The translations under genes were made by a program, and so were the position numbers. A stretch of DNA of 64,000 nt, taken from Candidatus Thiodiazotropha endoloripes. Its GTDB lineage: Bacteria > Pseudomonadota > Gammaproteobacteria > Chromatiales > Chromatiaceae. This document shows, piece after piece, positions 54,042 to 64,000 of this stretch. The first letter of the stretch is position 1, and each line of letters starts with the position of its first letter. The notes beneath the pieces are model-generated. The model ran no database searches. It was not told the origin of the DNA and saw only the letters and a program-made list of their open reading frames with translations. The DNA is taken from positions 1,054,001 to 1,118,000 of the forward strand of contig LVKA01000011.1 in assembly GCA_001709035.1 (NCBI GenBank), written 5' to 3'.

Positions 54042-55616
54042 ATGGCTACACTACTACACGAGCTGATATTTGAGTCTGCCATCGACAGGCCGGAACAGCC
54101 AGCGCTGCAGTATAAGTCCTCGCTGCTCAACTACGCGCAGCTGGAGCGTCAGATTCGGCTGTTTGCCGGTTCACTGCAGACAATCGGTATCGAACCCTCG
54201 GATTGTGTCGCCATCTATCTGCCGAAATGTCTTGAGAATGTGATTGCCATCTTTGGCACGCTGGCCGCCGCGGCGGTATTCGTACCGATCAATCCGGTAC
54301 TCAAGCCCCATCAGGTGTTGCATATCCTGAAAGATTGCGATGCCAAGCTGTTGATCACAACCTGCGGTAAATATCGTGCTTTGGTTGATGATCTCGATGA
54401 AGCTGTGGATCTGAACAATCTGGTGGTGATTGACGATTGTGATATCAGTGAGGCTACGGCAGGCGTGCAGCATCTCTTCTCATGGGATGGCTTTATGCAT
54501 CTGGATCAGCCGCAAGGTCTGCCGCAAATCAATGACACCGATCTCGCCGCTTTGCTCTATACATCCGGCAGTACCGGCAGACCCAAAGGCGTCATGCTGA
54601 GCCACCGTAACATGGTGATCGGTGCGAAGAGTGTGGCGGAGTATCTGGATAATCGTCCCTCTGACCGGATTCTGGTCGTCCTGCCACTCAGTTTCGACTA
54701 TGGGATGAGCCAGCTGACAACCGCGTTTCTGGTGGGCGCCACGGCGGTATTGATCAACTATCTGTTGCCGATGGAGGTGATCAATACCCTGGTTAAAGAG
54801 CGCATCACCGGCCTTGCCGCAGTGCCACCACTCTGGAATGCGCTGGTTGAGCTGCAGTGGCCTGCAGAAGTCGCAAAGCACCTCAGGTATATCACCAGCT
54901 CCGGTGGTGTGGTGCCGGTGGAGACGACAGAGCAGTTGCGACGTAATCTGCCGAATACGGATATCTATCTGATGTATGGTTTGACCGAAGCCTTTCGCTC
55001 AACCTATCTGCCGCCGGACCAGCTTGATCGTCGCCCAACCTCCATGGGGCGGGCGATTCCCAATGCCGAAGTGAGGGTATTGCAAGATGACGGCAAGCCC
55101 TGTGAAATCGATCAACCTGGTGAGCTGGTACATCTGGGTCCATTGGTGGCCCAGGGTTACTGGAAAGACGATCAGGCCACCCGGCAGCGGTTTCGTCCGA
55201 TTCCCGACAGCTCGGATCAATCGAATGCTGTCTGGTCCGGTGACATCGTGAAGCGGGACAGTGAAGGCTATCTCTATTTCATCAGACGAGCCGATGATCA
55301 GATAAAAACCTCGGGTTATCGGGTCAGTCCAAATGAAATTGAATCAATTTTTCAGGCTACGGGATTGTTGAACGAAGTGGTGGCCCTGGGGATGCCCCAT
55401 CCAGTGCTGGGCCAATCGATTGTGCTGATTGTTTCACCCAAGCTTGATCAAGGGGTTACCGAAGAGTCGTTGATCAATCTCTGTAAAAAACAGTTGACCA
55501 GTTATATGATTCCCAGCCGGATCATATTTCGTAGCACAATGCCAACCAATCCCCATGGAAAACTGGACAGAAAGTTGATGGCGCAGCAGTTAATGGACGA
55601 AATCGTCGATCAGTAA
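54042..55616 (+). CDS. acyl-CoA ligase (AMP-forming), exosortase A-associated type
   Basis: 524 residues of the ANL superfamily. P-loop [40 protein letters not shown] and the C-terminal hinge/lysine region [33 protein letters not shown] and NPHGKLDRK are clear. The text around [14 protein letters not shown] resembles the ligase of exosortase A/PEP-CTERM loci (TIGR03098 type), which probably activates an acyl group for exopolysaccharide-linked chemistry. No other exosortase gene is near. It separates lpxB from rnhB, which are normally adjacent. A GAAGGAG lies about 13 bp upstream of ATG 54042. Confidence 0.9.
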   Translation: MATLLHELIFESAIDRPEQPALQYKSSLLNYAQLERQIRLFAGSLQTIGIEPSDCVAIYLPKCLENVIAIFGTLAAAAVFVPINPVLKPHQVLHILKDCDAKLLITTCGKYRALVDDLDEAVDLNNLVVIDDCDISEATAGVQHLFSWDGFMHLDQPQGLPQINDTDLAALLYTSGSTGRPKGVMLSHRNMVIGAKSVAEYLDNRPSDRILVVLPLSFDYGMSQLTTAFLVGATAVLINYLLPMEVINTLVKERITGLAAVPPLWNALVELQWPAEVAKHLRYITSSGGVVPVETTEQLRRNLPNTDIYLMYGLTEAFRSTYLPPDQLDRRPTSMGRAIPNAEVRVLQDDGKPCEIDQPGELVHLGPLVAQGYWKDDQATRQRFRPIPDSSDQSNAVWSGDIVKRDSEGYLYFIRRADDQIKTSGYRVSPNEIESIFQATGLLNEVVALGMPHPVLGQSIVLIVSPKLDQGVTEESLINLCKKQLTSYMIPSRIIFRSTMPTNPHGKLDRKLMAQQLMDEIVDQ

Positions 55617-55648
55617 CCAGCAGAATCCTATTTGAAACTCCCGCTCTT

Positions 55649-56239
55649 ATGAATGATAAAAAGAAATTGCCTATTGCCCAGCTTATTGCTGGAGTCGATG
55701 AAGTCGGCCGGGGTCCTTTGGCCGGTCCGGTCGTGGCGGCTGCCGTCATACTTCACCCTGAACTGCCGATTGAAGGGCTTGCCGATTCAAAGAAGTTGAG
55801 TGAAAAGCGGCGTGAGTCTCTCGATCTGATCATCCGTGAAAGGGCCTACAGCTGGTCACTCGGACGTGCGGAGGTGGAAGAGATCGATCGTATCAATATT
55901 CTACAAGCCAGTCTGTTGGCGATGAAGCGGGCGGTTGAAGGGTTGGCGGATGCCCCCGGTCATGCATTGGTGGATGGTAAGCATCTGCCTCAATTGAGTT
56001 GCAGTGCCGAAGCGGTGATCGGTGGTGACAGTCGTGTTGAGGTGATCAGCGCGGCATCGATCATAGCCAAGGTTGCCAGGGATAGAGAGATGGTTGAGCT
56101 GGATCTACAGTATCCCGGTTATGGGTTGGCCAAGCATAAGGGTTATCCCACCAAGCAACACCTTCAGGGATTGGAGGATCTGGGGGTCTCTCCCATCCAT
56201 CGCCGATCTTTCGGACCGGTGAAGCGACTACTGGATTGA
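55649..56239 (+). CDS. rnhB: ribonuclease HII
   Basis: 196 residues with the active-site motif [20 protein letters not shown], containing the Asp-Glu pair, [13 protein letters not shown], and the downstream [13 protein letters not shown] acid. It removes ribonucleotides from DNA:RNA hybrids. It follows the ligase gene by 32 bp; dnaE is not next but lies 5.5 kb further on, separated by inserted genes. Confidence 0.97.
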   Translation: MNDKKKLPIAQLIAGVDEVGRGPLAGPVVAAAVILHPELPIEGLADSKKLSEKRRESLDLIIRERAYSWSLGRAEVEEIDRINILQASLLAMKRAVEGLADAPGHALVDGKHLPQLSCSAEAVIGGDSRVEVISAASIIAKVARDREMVELDLQYPGYGLAKHKGYPTKQHLQGLEDLGVSPIHRRSFGPVKRLLD

Positions 56240-56274
56240 GGCAAATTCGCTTGCCTGGATCTTTGGGTTCCTAT

Positions 56275-56498
56275 CCGCCATTGGACGCCAATAACTGCAA
56301 ATCGTACTTGGCTTTTTTTCAGCTGATGAACGCAAATAGTGCCGATGAACAGATGTGGGTGTGATTGGTTGATATCCACTGACTATCGGACCGGCTGAGA
56401 TTTTAGTTGATGCACAATTTCGGCCCGCGTCAGAATCACCGAACATCACCCCGATCTTTTATTGGTGACTGTTTGTGGTAATTGGCGTCGATTCGCGG
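56275..56498. repeat. degenerate inverted-repeat element of the TTAACCGC family
   Basis: The left arm CCGCCATTGGACGCCAAT (56275-56292) and the right arm ATTGGCGTCGATTCGCGG (56481-56498) match at about 15 of 18 positions when inverted. The right flank TTCGCGGCTTAACTC resembles the end of the 38677-38782 element. The stretch from 56240 to 56738 between rnhB and the Rieske fusion gene has no coding frame and consists mostly of this element plus the MITE fragment next to it. Confidence 0.55.
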
Positions 56499-56581
56499 CT
56501 TAACTCTCTCGATTAGAAAAGTACGCGTCTCAGCCCATTATTCGTCCTGCATAGCCTTGAGTGATCTGTCTTGATCGGGCC

Positions 56582-56606
56582 GATTGGATTCGTGTTAACA
56601 GGCCCT
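56582..56606. repeat. terminal fragment of the 9181-type MITE
   Basis: GATTGGATTCGTGTTAACAG followed by GCCCT equals the terminal repeat of the 9181-9451 element in reverse complement with one mismatch. Only this end is present. Confidence 0.65.
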
Positions 56607-56738
56607 GGTTGGATGAATTGGCTCTCCTGGGCTAGGCTTTTCTCCTATCTGTATCCATAAAAAATGTTTGCCTGATTGATTTGACTGCTGTTGTCCAAAG
56701 TTGATGCTCAAGGCAAGCGAATAACTTCAGGAACAACA

Positions 56739-58358
56739 ATGAACAAAATTGCCATTTTTGCTTGGGACGAACTCGAACCGCTTAACCCTACTTATGCATT
56801 GGTCGCTGATGTGGACCTGGTTGTTATCCGCTGGCAGGAGGGGGATCAGGTCTCTGTGTTGTATGGGCGATGTGCGCATCGTGGCGCATTGATGGCGGAT
56901 GGCCGTATCGAGGGTGAGGATCTGATCTGCGGCCTGCACGATTGGGATTACGGCTATAAAACCGGGGTGAGTTCCTATAATCCGGCTGAGAAACTCAATC
57001 GGTTTCAAGCTTGGGTTGAAGCAGGGCAGGTCTGGGTGGATGAGGATGAGATCAGGGCTTGGGCACAACACAATCCTCAACCCTATCATCGTGAGCGCTA
57101 TCAGGGGCTCTACAAGGATCTGCATGGCGGCCCTGAGGAGCCTCACTATAAATATATCCAGCATCTGGCTGAGCATGGTCTGTCGAAGGTGGGACATCAC
57201 GGGCGGGTCAGTGCCATGGGTGTGCCCCGGGATCAGCTGCCGAAGTGGGAGCAGATCCAGTTATTGACGGCCCAGTTACATCGGCTGCCACTGCTTGACG
57301 ACCATCCGGTGGGAACCGAGGTGGTGATTGGTCCCAAGGCCGAAAGACCGCTCCATCTGGATCGTCCCCTGTTCGTCTCCGATATGAGTTTTGGTGCGCT
57401 CTCTGAAGAGGCCAAGGTCGCTCTGGCCAAGGGTGCGGAGCTGGCGGGTACCGGTATCTGTTCCGGAGAGGGGGGCATGCTGCCCGATGAGCAGGCTTCA
57501 AACAGTCGCTATCTCTATGAGCTGGCATCAGCCCGTTTCGGCTATTCAATGGAGAAGGTGAAGCAGTGCCAGGCATTTCATTTCAAGTGTGGGCAGGGGG
57601 CGAAGACCGGGACAGGTGGGCATCTGCCGGGTAGCAAGGTCAAAGGCCGTATTGCCGAAGTCAGAGGGCTGGAGGAGGGAAAGTCGGCCGTCTCTCCAGC
57701 AAGATTCCCTGATTGGCAGTATGTTGAGGATTACCGGCGTTTTGCGGCCGAGGTTCGCCAGCAGACCGGCGGTATCCCGATTGGCGTCAAGCTCTCCGCG
57801 CAGCATATCGAAAGGGATATCGAGGCCGCACTGGAGATTGGGGTCGACTACATCATCCTGGATGGTCGGGGTGGCGGCACCGGTGCTGCGCCACTAATCT
57901 TCCGTGACAATATCTCGGTGCCGACGATTCCCGCACTGGCCAGAGCGCGTCGCTATCTGGACAGAAAGGGCAGGGATGATGTGTCACTGATCATTACCGG
58001 TGGCCTCAGACTACCGGCAGACTTTATCAAAGCACTGGCACTGGGCGCTGATGCGATTGCTCTTTCCAACTCGGCCCTGCAGGCGATCGGTTGCCTGGGC
58101 ATGCGTGCCTGCCACACCAATAACTGCCCGGTGGGTATCGCCACCCAGAAAGCGGAATTGAGAAAGCGCCTGAAGATCGAGAAGGGGGCCGAACAGCTGA
58201 ATAACTTCTTCCGTGCCTCAACCGAATTGATGCAGGTGATGGCGCGGGCCTGCGGCCATGATCACCTGAACGGATTCGCTCTGGATGATCTGACCACCTT
58301 TGATCGGGAGCTGGCTCATCTCGCCGGTATAGCTTATGCCGGCGTCTATTCAGGCTGA
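56739..58358 (+). CDS. Rieske ferredoxin fused to glutamate-synthase FMN domain
   Basis: 539 residues from ATG 56739 (AGGAACAACA upstream). The N-terminal Rieske domain has C45-x-H47 and C64-x-x-H67 ligands (CAHRGAL and CGLHDWDYG), binding a [2Fe-2S] cluster. Residues about 200-520 are the GltS-type FMN barrel (LFVSDMSFGALSEEAKVALA, ASARFGYSMEKVKQCQAFHF, ILDGRGGGTGAAPLIFRDNI), with the [3Fe-4S] cysteines C452, C458 and C463 (CLGMRACHTNNCPVG). No glutaminase or GltD domain is present. An intramolecular route Rieske to 3Fe-4S to FMN is plausible; the substrate is unknown. Confidence 0.92.
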   Translation: MNKIAIFAWDELEPLNPTYALVADVDLVVIRWQEGDQVSVLYGRCAHRGALMADGRIEGEDLICGLHDWDYGYKTGVSSYNPAEKLNRFQAWVEAGQVWVDEDEIRAWAQHNPQPYHRERYQGLYKDLHGGPEEPHYKYIQHLAEHGLSKVGHHGRVSAMGVPRDQLPKWEQIQLLTAQLHRLPLLDDHPVGTEVVIGPKAERPLHLDRPLFVSDMSFGALSEEAKVALAKGAELAGTGICSGEGGMLPDEQASNSRYLYELASARFGYSMEKVKQCQAFHFKCGQGAKTGTGGHLPGSKVKGRIAEVRGLEEGKSAVSPARFPDWQYVEDYRRFAAEVRQQTGGIPIGVKLSAQHIERDIEAALEIGVDYIILDGRGGGTGAAPLIFRDNISVPTIPALARARRYLDRKGRDDVSLIITGGLRLPADFIKALALGADAIALSNSALQAIGCLGMRACHTNNCPVGIATQKAELRKRLKIEKGAEQLNNFFRASTELMQVMARACGHDHLNGFALDDLTTFDRELAHLAGIAYAGVYSG

Positions 58359-58384
58359 GCCCTTGATGTCAAGCAATGCGGAAA

Positions 58385-58425
58385 ACTCCGGCAGTAGACA
58401 ATACTTTTCAATCAGCTGCCGGAGT
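58385..58425 (+). terminator. hairpin downstream of the Rieske fusion gene
   Basis: ACTCCGGCAG and CTGCCGGAGT form a perfect 10-bp stem around a 21-nt loop in the gap before the converging lipoprotein gene. No T-run follows, so it is a weak terminator or an mRNA stabiliser shared by both directions. Confidence 0.45.
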
Positions 58426-58440
58426 GTCTGCTATCGTCTG

Positions 58441-58974
58441 TTAAATATTGGATAGCGCTTCAATTCCTTGTTCAATGTTCAGCTTTGTGGCTGCTTCGGT
58501 AGCCAGCATGATTCGGTTTACCGCCATGCTTTCATCATCTCGGGTCTTCACAGCAGAAGTGACAATCGATCTCTTCCAGACTACCTCGTCAGAGCTGCCA
58601 TTTTTCAGCGCCCAGGCTATCTCAACATTAACAGTCATATCTTTACCGGCAACAGGTTGCCCGACTTTGACAATGAACAGTTCCAGTTTGTAATCAGGAT
58701 TCTTATCAACCACCTGCTTGAAAAGCTTGGTTTGTACGATGGTATCCTTGACAGCATTCAGCAGAGTCTCATTGGGTACTTCATTGATGCCAAGAGGGTC
58801 CTTTTCCCGGCCACCGGAAACTGAAACCGAGAGGGTGTCGTTGAAATGTCTGCCAACTGTAGTGCCTTCCGGTGTAATTCCCTCTGATGTCAACTGCTTG
58901 GTCTGCGCGCATCCTGTAATGAGGAGAAAGATTATTACCAGTATCAGAACTCTGGATTGGTTGATTCCATTCAT
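58441..58974 (-). CDS. predicted lipoprotein (DUF4410-like)
   Basis: Start at ATG 58974, because AAGGGTGA is well placed upstream and the signal peptide begins there (ILVIIFLLITGCAQTK, lipobox LITGC). The mature domain has alternating strands (DTLSVSVSGG, YKLELFIVKVGQPV, MTVNVEIAWALKNGSSDEVV) and a final helix, resembling DUF4410/DUF4136-type outer-membrane lipoproteins. It lies 1 bp after the stop of the similar gene at 58976, so the two are co-translated. Function unknown. Confidence 0.78.
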   Translation of the reverse strand: MNGINQSRVLILVIIFLLITGCAQTKQLTSEGITPEGTTVGRHFNDTLSVSVSGGREKDPLGINEVPNETLLNAVKDTIVQTKLFKQVVDKNPDYKLELFIVKVGQPVAGKDMTVNVEIAWALKNGSSDEVVWKRSIVTSAVKTRDDESMAVNRIMLATEAATKLNIEQGIEALSNI

Positions 58975-58975
58975 T

Positions 58976-59419
58976 TTATTCACCCTTTTCAATTTTCAAT
59001 AGCATGGCGTCGATGGTTTCCGATGCCATCTCTTTGGTGGACTTGCGGGCGAGAGAGGTACGAATTGTCTCTCCGGCGACTATCGGGTAACGACTTTTAG
59101 CGTCACGAAATTCAACATTGAGTTGAATCAGATAATTGGACAGATCCCAAAACCAGCGATCTTCATAGGTAACCAGAATATCCGAATCAGAGGCTATTTT
59201 TGCTGCTGGACCGTGAGTGGCCTGATAGCCTTTCTCCCGTAACAGTTCACTGATTTCGGCATCGATATTTCGCTTATCCTGAGGTTGGTGGATGACATAG
59301 AAGCTCTGGATGGCGGACTGGTCCCGGTTCGGGACAAGCTTTGTAATATGGCTGACTACAGAGCATCCGGTGAGAAGTGTAAAAGCGGCAATGACTATCG
59401 TTGTTAGGCTGTATTTCAT
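58976..59419 (-). CDS. predicted lipoprotein (DUF4136-like)
   Basis: 147 residues with a lipobox LLTGC in a signal peptide (LTTIVIAAFTLLTGCSVVSH). The body fits the DUF4136 kind of fold (FYVIHQPQDKRNIDAEISEL, SDILVTYEDRWFWDLSNYLI). It is the upstream member of a lipoprotein pair with the gene at 58441. Both are expected on the periplasmic face of a membrane. No known function; the pair could form a small envelope complex (inference). Confidence 0.75.
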   Translation of the reverse strand: MKYSLTTIVIAAFTLLTGCSVVSHITKLVPNRDQSAIQSFYVIHQPQDKRNIDAEISELLREKGYQATHGPAAKIASDSDILVTYEDRWFWDLSNYLIQLNVEFRDAKSRYPIVAGETIRTSLARKSTKEMASETIDAMLLKIEKGE

Positions 59420-59910
59420 GTGAATTCCCTTTCTGCCAGAGAAGTGAAGTGTGAAGATTAACCCCTAACAAAGGACATATCCAGAGAGGGGGTTTGATGT
59501 CGATCAGTCAATTCGAGATAAATCCCGTGCTAACTGGAAAGATAGTATTTTAATTCAATGTCAATTTGAGGTTAGGCCTGCATAGGAATTGCTCGGTTTA
59601 TCGCTAAACTGAGGTATGGTTATCCAGTTGAGAAATAGAAATTGCAAATACGATATCGAGTCTCTTCATGATGTTGCGCTGTGGTAGAAAATTGAGTGAA
59701 CCCGTGCATAAAGAGTTTGCTGAAAAAGTAGGTTGAAGCCTGATCTTATGAGTTGATTTCAGTCAGCTAAAAAGTTGATGGCACTGGTATTTACACTGCC
59801 GGCAATCTATTCTGGCAACGTTCTCACTTGAATGTAGAAGTATCCCCCCAGATTTTAAAGCTTTGTATAGGCGAGGCTGATTGGGGTGGTTGATCATTTG
59901 GATGGGTTAA
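59420..59910. other. 491-bp gap between divergent genes
   Basis: The region separates the lipoprotein pair (minus) from the diguanylate cyclase gene (plus). It is AT-rich and has no credible coding frame or family repeat. AACCCCTAAC at about 59460 and GGGGGTTT 30 bp later could pair as an imperfect hairpin. Promoters for both directions should be here; I cannot define them. Confidence 0.4.
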
Positions 59911-61530
59911 TTGAACAGTAGAAAAATATTCCTCGTCCTGACATTACTGATACTGCTCAGCGATCTGATCTTTGTCGGAATCAACTACTATGCCAGCCGG
60001 CACGCCTTGAATCTGACCCTGGATAGTAACGGCAGGAATCTCAAGCATGCGTATCAGCTCACGCTGGAGCTTGTTTATGAGAACATGTTGCAGATCTCAA
60101 CCTATATCGCCAGTCAGCAAAATGTTCAGCAGCTGTTTCTTGCCGGTAAACAGGCGGTTGCTCAGGAGGGTGGCGGTGCCGGTCGGGCGCTGGCGGCAGA
60201 TGTCAGGGAGAGGCTCTATCGGTCGCTGATACCCAGCTGGTCGCCACTGATGGAGGAGTACGGCGCCAGACAGCTCCATTTTCATCTTGGTCCCGGATCG
60301 CTCAGTTTTCTTCGAGTACACAAGCCGAAAAAATTCGGTGACCGAATGGATGATGTTCGCCATATCATTGTCGACAGCTTCAAGCACAAACAGGCCAAGG
60401 TCGGTTTCGAGATCGGCCGGATATATGCCGGCTTGCGCGGGGTGACACCGGTCTGGTCAACGGCAGGGTCGGACGCTCCTGAGTTGATCGGGGTGCTCGA
60501 AGTCGGTTCCTCGTATCAAACCGTACTCGATAAGATCAATCAACAAACCGGTGTTGAGATGATGGTGCTGCTGAATCAGGAAAAAGTCCACATGGCCATG
60601 TGGCCGGAATCGATCAGAAAGCAGATCGTCAAACTGTCGAGCGAGTCGTCCTGTTACATTGAGGCCATTTCAAACCCTATTGTCTCCGAGGTGCTGGGTA
60701 ATTGCGAAGTGCTGGAGCCCTATAAACATGAATTACGCACTTTTACACTCAGTCACGGTGACCGCTTTTATGGCATCACACACTTTCCATTGCATGACTA
60801 CCGCTCTCAAGCCGCTGGTGAAACTCAGCAGGTCGGTATGGTGGTTATGCTGATGGATGTCAGCGAGGCTGTTCTGGCAAACAAGCACCAATTGAAGCTC
60901 AACCTGGTCTATGCGGTCGTCGGTTTTGCCGTGATCGAGATGCTTCTCTATCTGGTGATCGTGTATGGATCCAGACGGGTCCATTCACTCATCGATCAGC
61001 AGACGGATGAGATCCATCGACTGAAAGAGTTCTATAAACACCGCTCAGAGCGTGATAGCTTGACCGCCCTCTACAACCACCGCTACTTCAATGAACGTCT
61101 TCTACAGGAGATGAGCCGAACGAGACGCTCGACTGCCCGGCTTAGTTTGTTGATGTGCGATCTGGACAATTTCAAGGCTATCAATGACCGTTTCGGACAC
61201 CTGGCGGGCGATGCGGTTCTTCAGCAGGTCGCAGCGATCATTCAGCAACTGGTACGCCAAAGTGATCTTGCAGGGCGCTACGGTGGTGAGGAGTTTATTA
61301 TCGCCCTGCCCGAAACAGCCTTGCAAGATGCTGTGGGCATTGCTCAGCGTTTGGTCCAACACATTGCCGATCTGGCTTTGGATGAGCTCGATGGTCAGCA
61401 AGTCACTGCCAGTGTCGGTGCCGCTATGTGGGATGGTCAGCAGAATCTCAATGAGCTGATTCAAAATGCCGACAGCGCACTCTACAATGCGAAACAAAAG
61501 GGTAAGAATCAGGTCGTGTCCTTGCCATGA
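59911..61530 (+). CDS. membrane diguanylate cyclase with periplasmic sensor domain
   Basis: 539 residues from TTG 59911. Transmembrane helix 1 at about residues 7-27 and helix 2 at about 330-353 flank a periplasmic dCACHE-like sensor domain that includes VTPVWSTAGSDAPELIGVLE. A short coiled linker (HSLIDQQTDEIHRLKEFYKH) leads to the GGDEF domain. GGEEF is at residues 458-462 and the inhibitory I-site RxxD at R449-D452 is intact. It should make cyclic di-GMP from GTP in response to a periplasmic signal. It stands alone upstream of dnaE. Confidence 0.95.
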   Translation: MNSRKIFLVLTLLILLSDLIFVGINYYASRHALNLTLDSNGRNLKHAYQLTLELVYENMLQISTYIASQQNVQQLFLAGKQAVAQEGGGAGRALAADVRERLYRSLIPSWSPLMEEYGARQLHFHLGPGSLSFLRVHKPKKFGDRMDDVRHIIVDSFKHKQAKVGFEIGRIYAGLRGVTPVWSTAGSDAPELIGVLEVGSSYQTVLDKINQQTGVEMMVLLNQEKVHMAMWPESIRKQIVKLSSESSCYIEAISNPIVSEVLGNCEVLEPYKHELRTFTLSHGDRFYGITHFPLHDYRSQAAGETQQVGMVVMLMDVSEAVLANKHQLKLNLVYAVVGFAVIEMLLYLVIVYGSRRVHSLIDQQTDEIHRLKEFYKHRSERDSLTALYNHRYFNERLLQEMSRTRRSTARLSLLMCDLDNFKAINDRFGHLAGDAVLQQVAAIIQQLVRQSDLAGRYGGEEFIIALPETALQDAVGIAQRLVQHIADLALDELDGQQVTASVGAAMWDGQQNLNELIQNADSALYNAKQKGKNQVVSLP

Positions 61531-61796
61531 TTTTTCATGTGTCTGGCTGCTTTATCTAGAAAAATCAATATATTATCACCTTGAGATGGTGGTCGAATGG
61601 GTACGGCGAAATGGCACATCGGCCTGCGTAATCAACTTCCCATTCGATCATGCAGACTCATCTTTTGAGCTCGAATCGGGTTAGAATAGCCGGGCTTGCA
61701 GGTAGCAAAGGTTGAAGCTGATTTTCGGTTGAGTAGTGGGGTTCGGAAAAGGCTGATCACTACAACTCCCACACATCAACAGGTCACTGGGGTGAC

Positions 61797-64000
<2,204 letters not shown>

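Overview
The window reads as chromosome of a gammaproteobacterium. It has the canonical block glnD-map (minus strand) facing rpsB-tsf-pyrH-frr-uppS-cdsA-dxr-rseP-bamA-skp-lpxD-fabZ-lpxA-lpxB-(insert)-rnhB-dnaE (plus strand), together with rsd, dksA, gluQRS, slt, dsbA, recJ, darP and selO homologues. A CbbY-type phosphatase, an orphan GlcF and several periplasmic redox proteins are compatible with an autotrophic, possibly sulfur-oxidising lineage. That lifestyle is inference; nothing in the window proves it.

Layout. 1-1041: 3' part of a MidA-type methyltransferase. 1332-4435: a VWA lipoprotein, an ECF sigma factor and a membrane-anchored probable anti-sigma factor. 4458-5559: two periplasmic thioredoxin-fold paralogues. 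5803-8891: an NDUFA9-like Rossmann protein, a proline-rich exported protein and an Rsd/AlgQ regulator. 9181-9451: a complete MITE-like element flanked by TA and touching the 5' end of a large class III nucleotidyl cyclase-like gene. 11947-18540: slt, glcF, a thioesterase-like protein, a Sel1-repeat protein and a large protein with a PilZ-like motif. 19199-25840: a GST, SelO, a very unusual outer-membrane protein with two beta-barrels in one chain, DsbA, and a small protein paired with a SET-domain methyltransferase. 25900-31710: BatD, recJ-darP, gluQRS, dksA. 32191-34893: cbbY, an aminotransferase, cysZ. 35373-39619: a lipoprotein, glnD, map. 39839-56239: the translation, isoprenoid, outer-membrane assembly and lipid A block. 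56739-61530: a Rieske-glutamate-synthase-domain fusion, two lipoproteins and a membrane diguanylate cyclase. 61797-64000: dnaE, running off the end.

The block from rpsB to lpxB couples translation (S2, EF-Ts, ribosome recycling) with UMP kinase, undecaprenyl and CDP-diacylglycerol synthesis, the MEP pathway, site-2 proteolysis, outer-membrane protein assembly and lipid A synthesis. Several start codons in it are not ATG: skp GTG, lpxD TTG, fabZ TTG and lpxA most likely CTG. darP has no ATG, GTG or TTG upstream of its conserved N-terminus.

Intergenic regions hold several families of short inverted-repeat elements. One family ends in GGGCCTGTTAACAC (complete at 9181-9451, fragments at 15691 and 56582). 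Two other elements of about 165-180 bp share a nested double-hairpin design (21414-21591, 39649-39812). A third family has TTAACCGC-type ends (38677-38782, 56275-56498). I found no tRNA, rRNA, CRISPR array, intact transposase or prophage. The best candidates for something undescribed are the double-barrel autotransporter fusion, the divergent cyclase-like protein beside the MITE, the exosortase-type ligase inserted between lpxB and rnhB, and the non-canonical starts of darP and lpxA.
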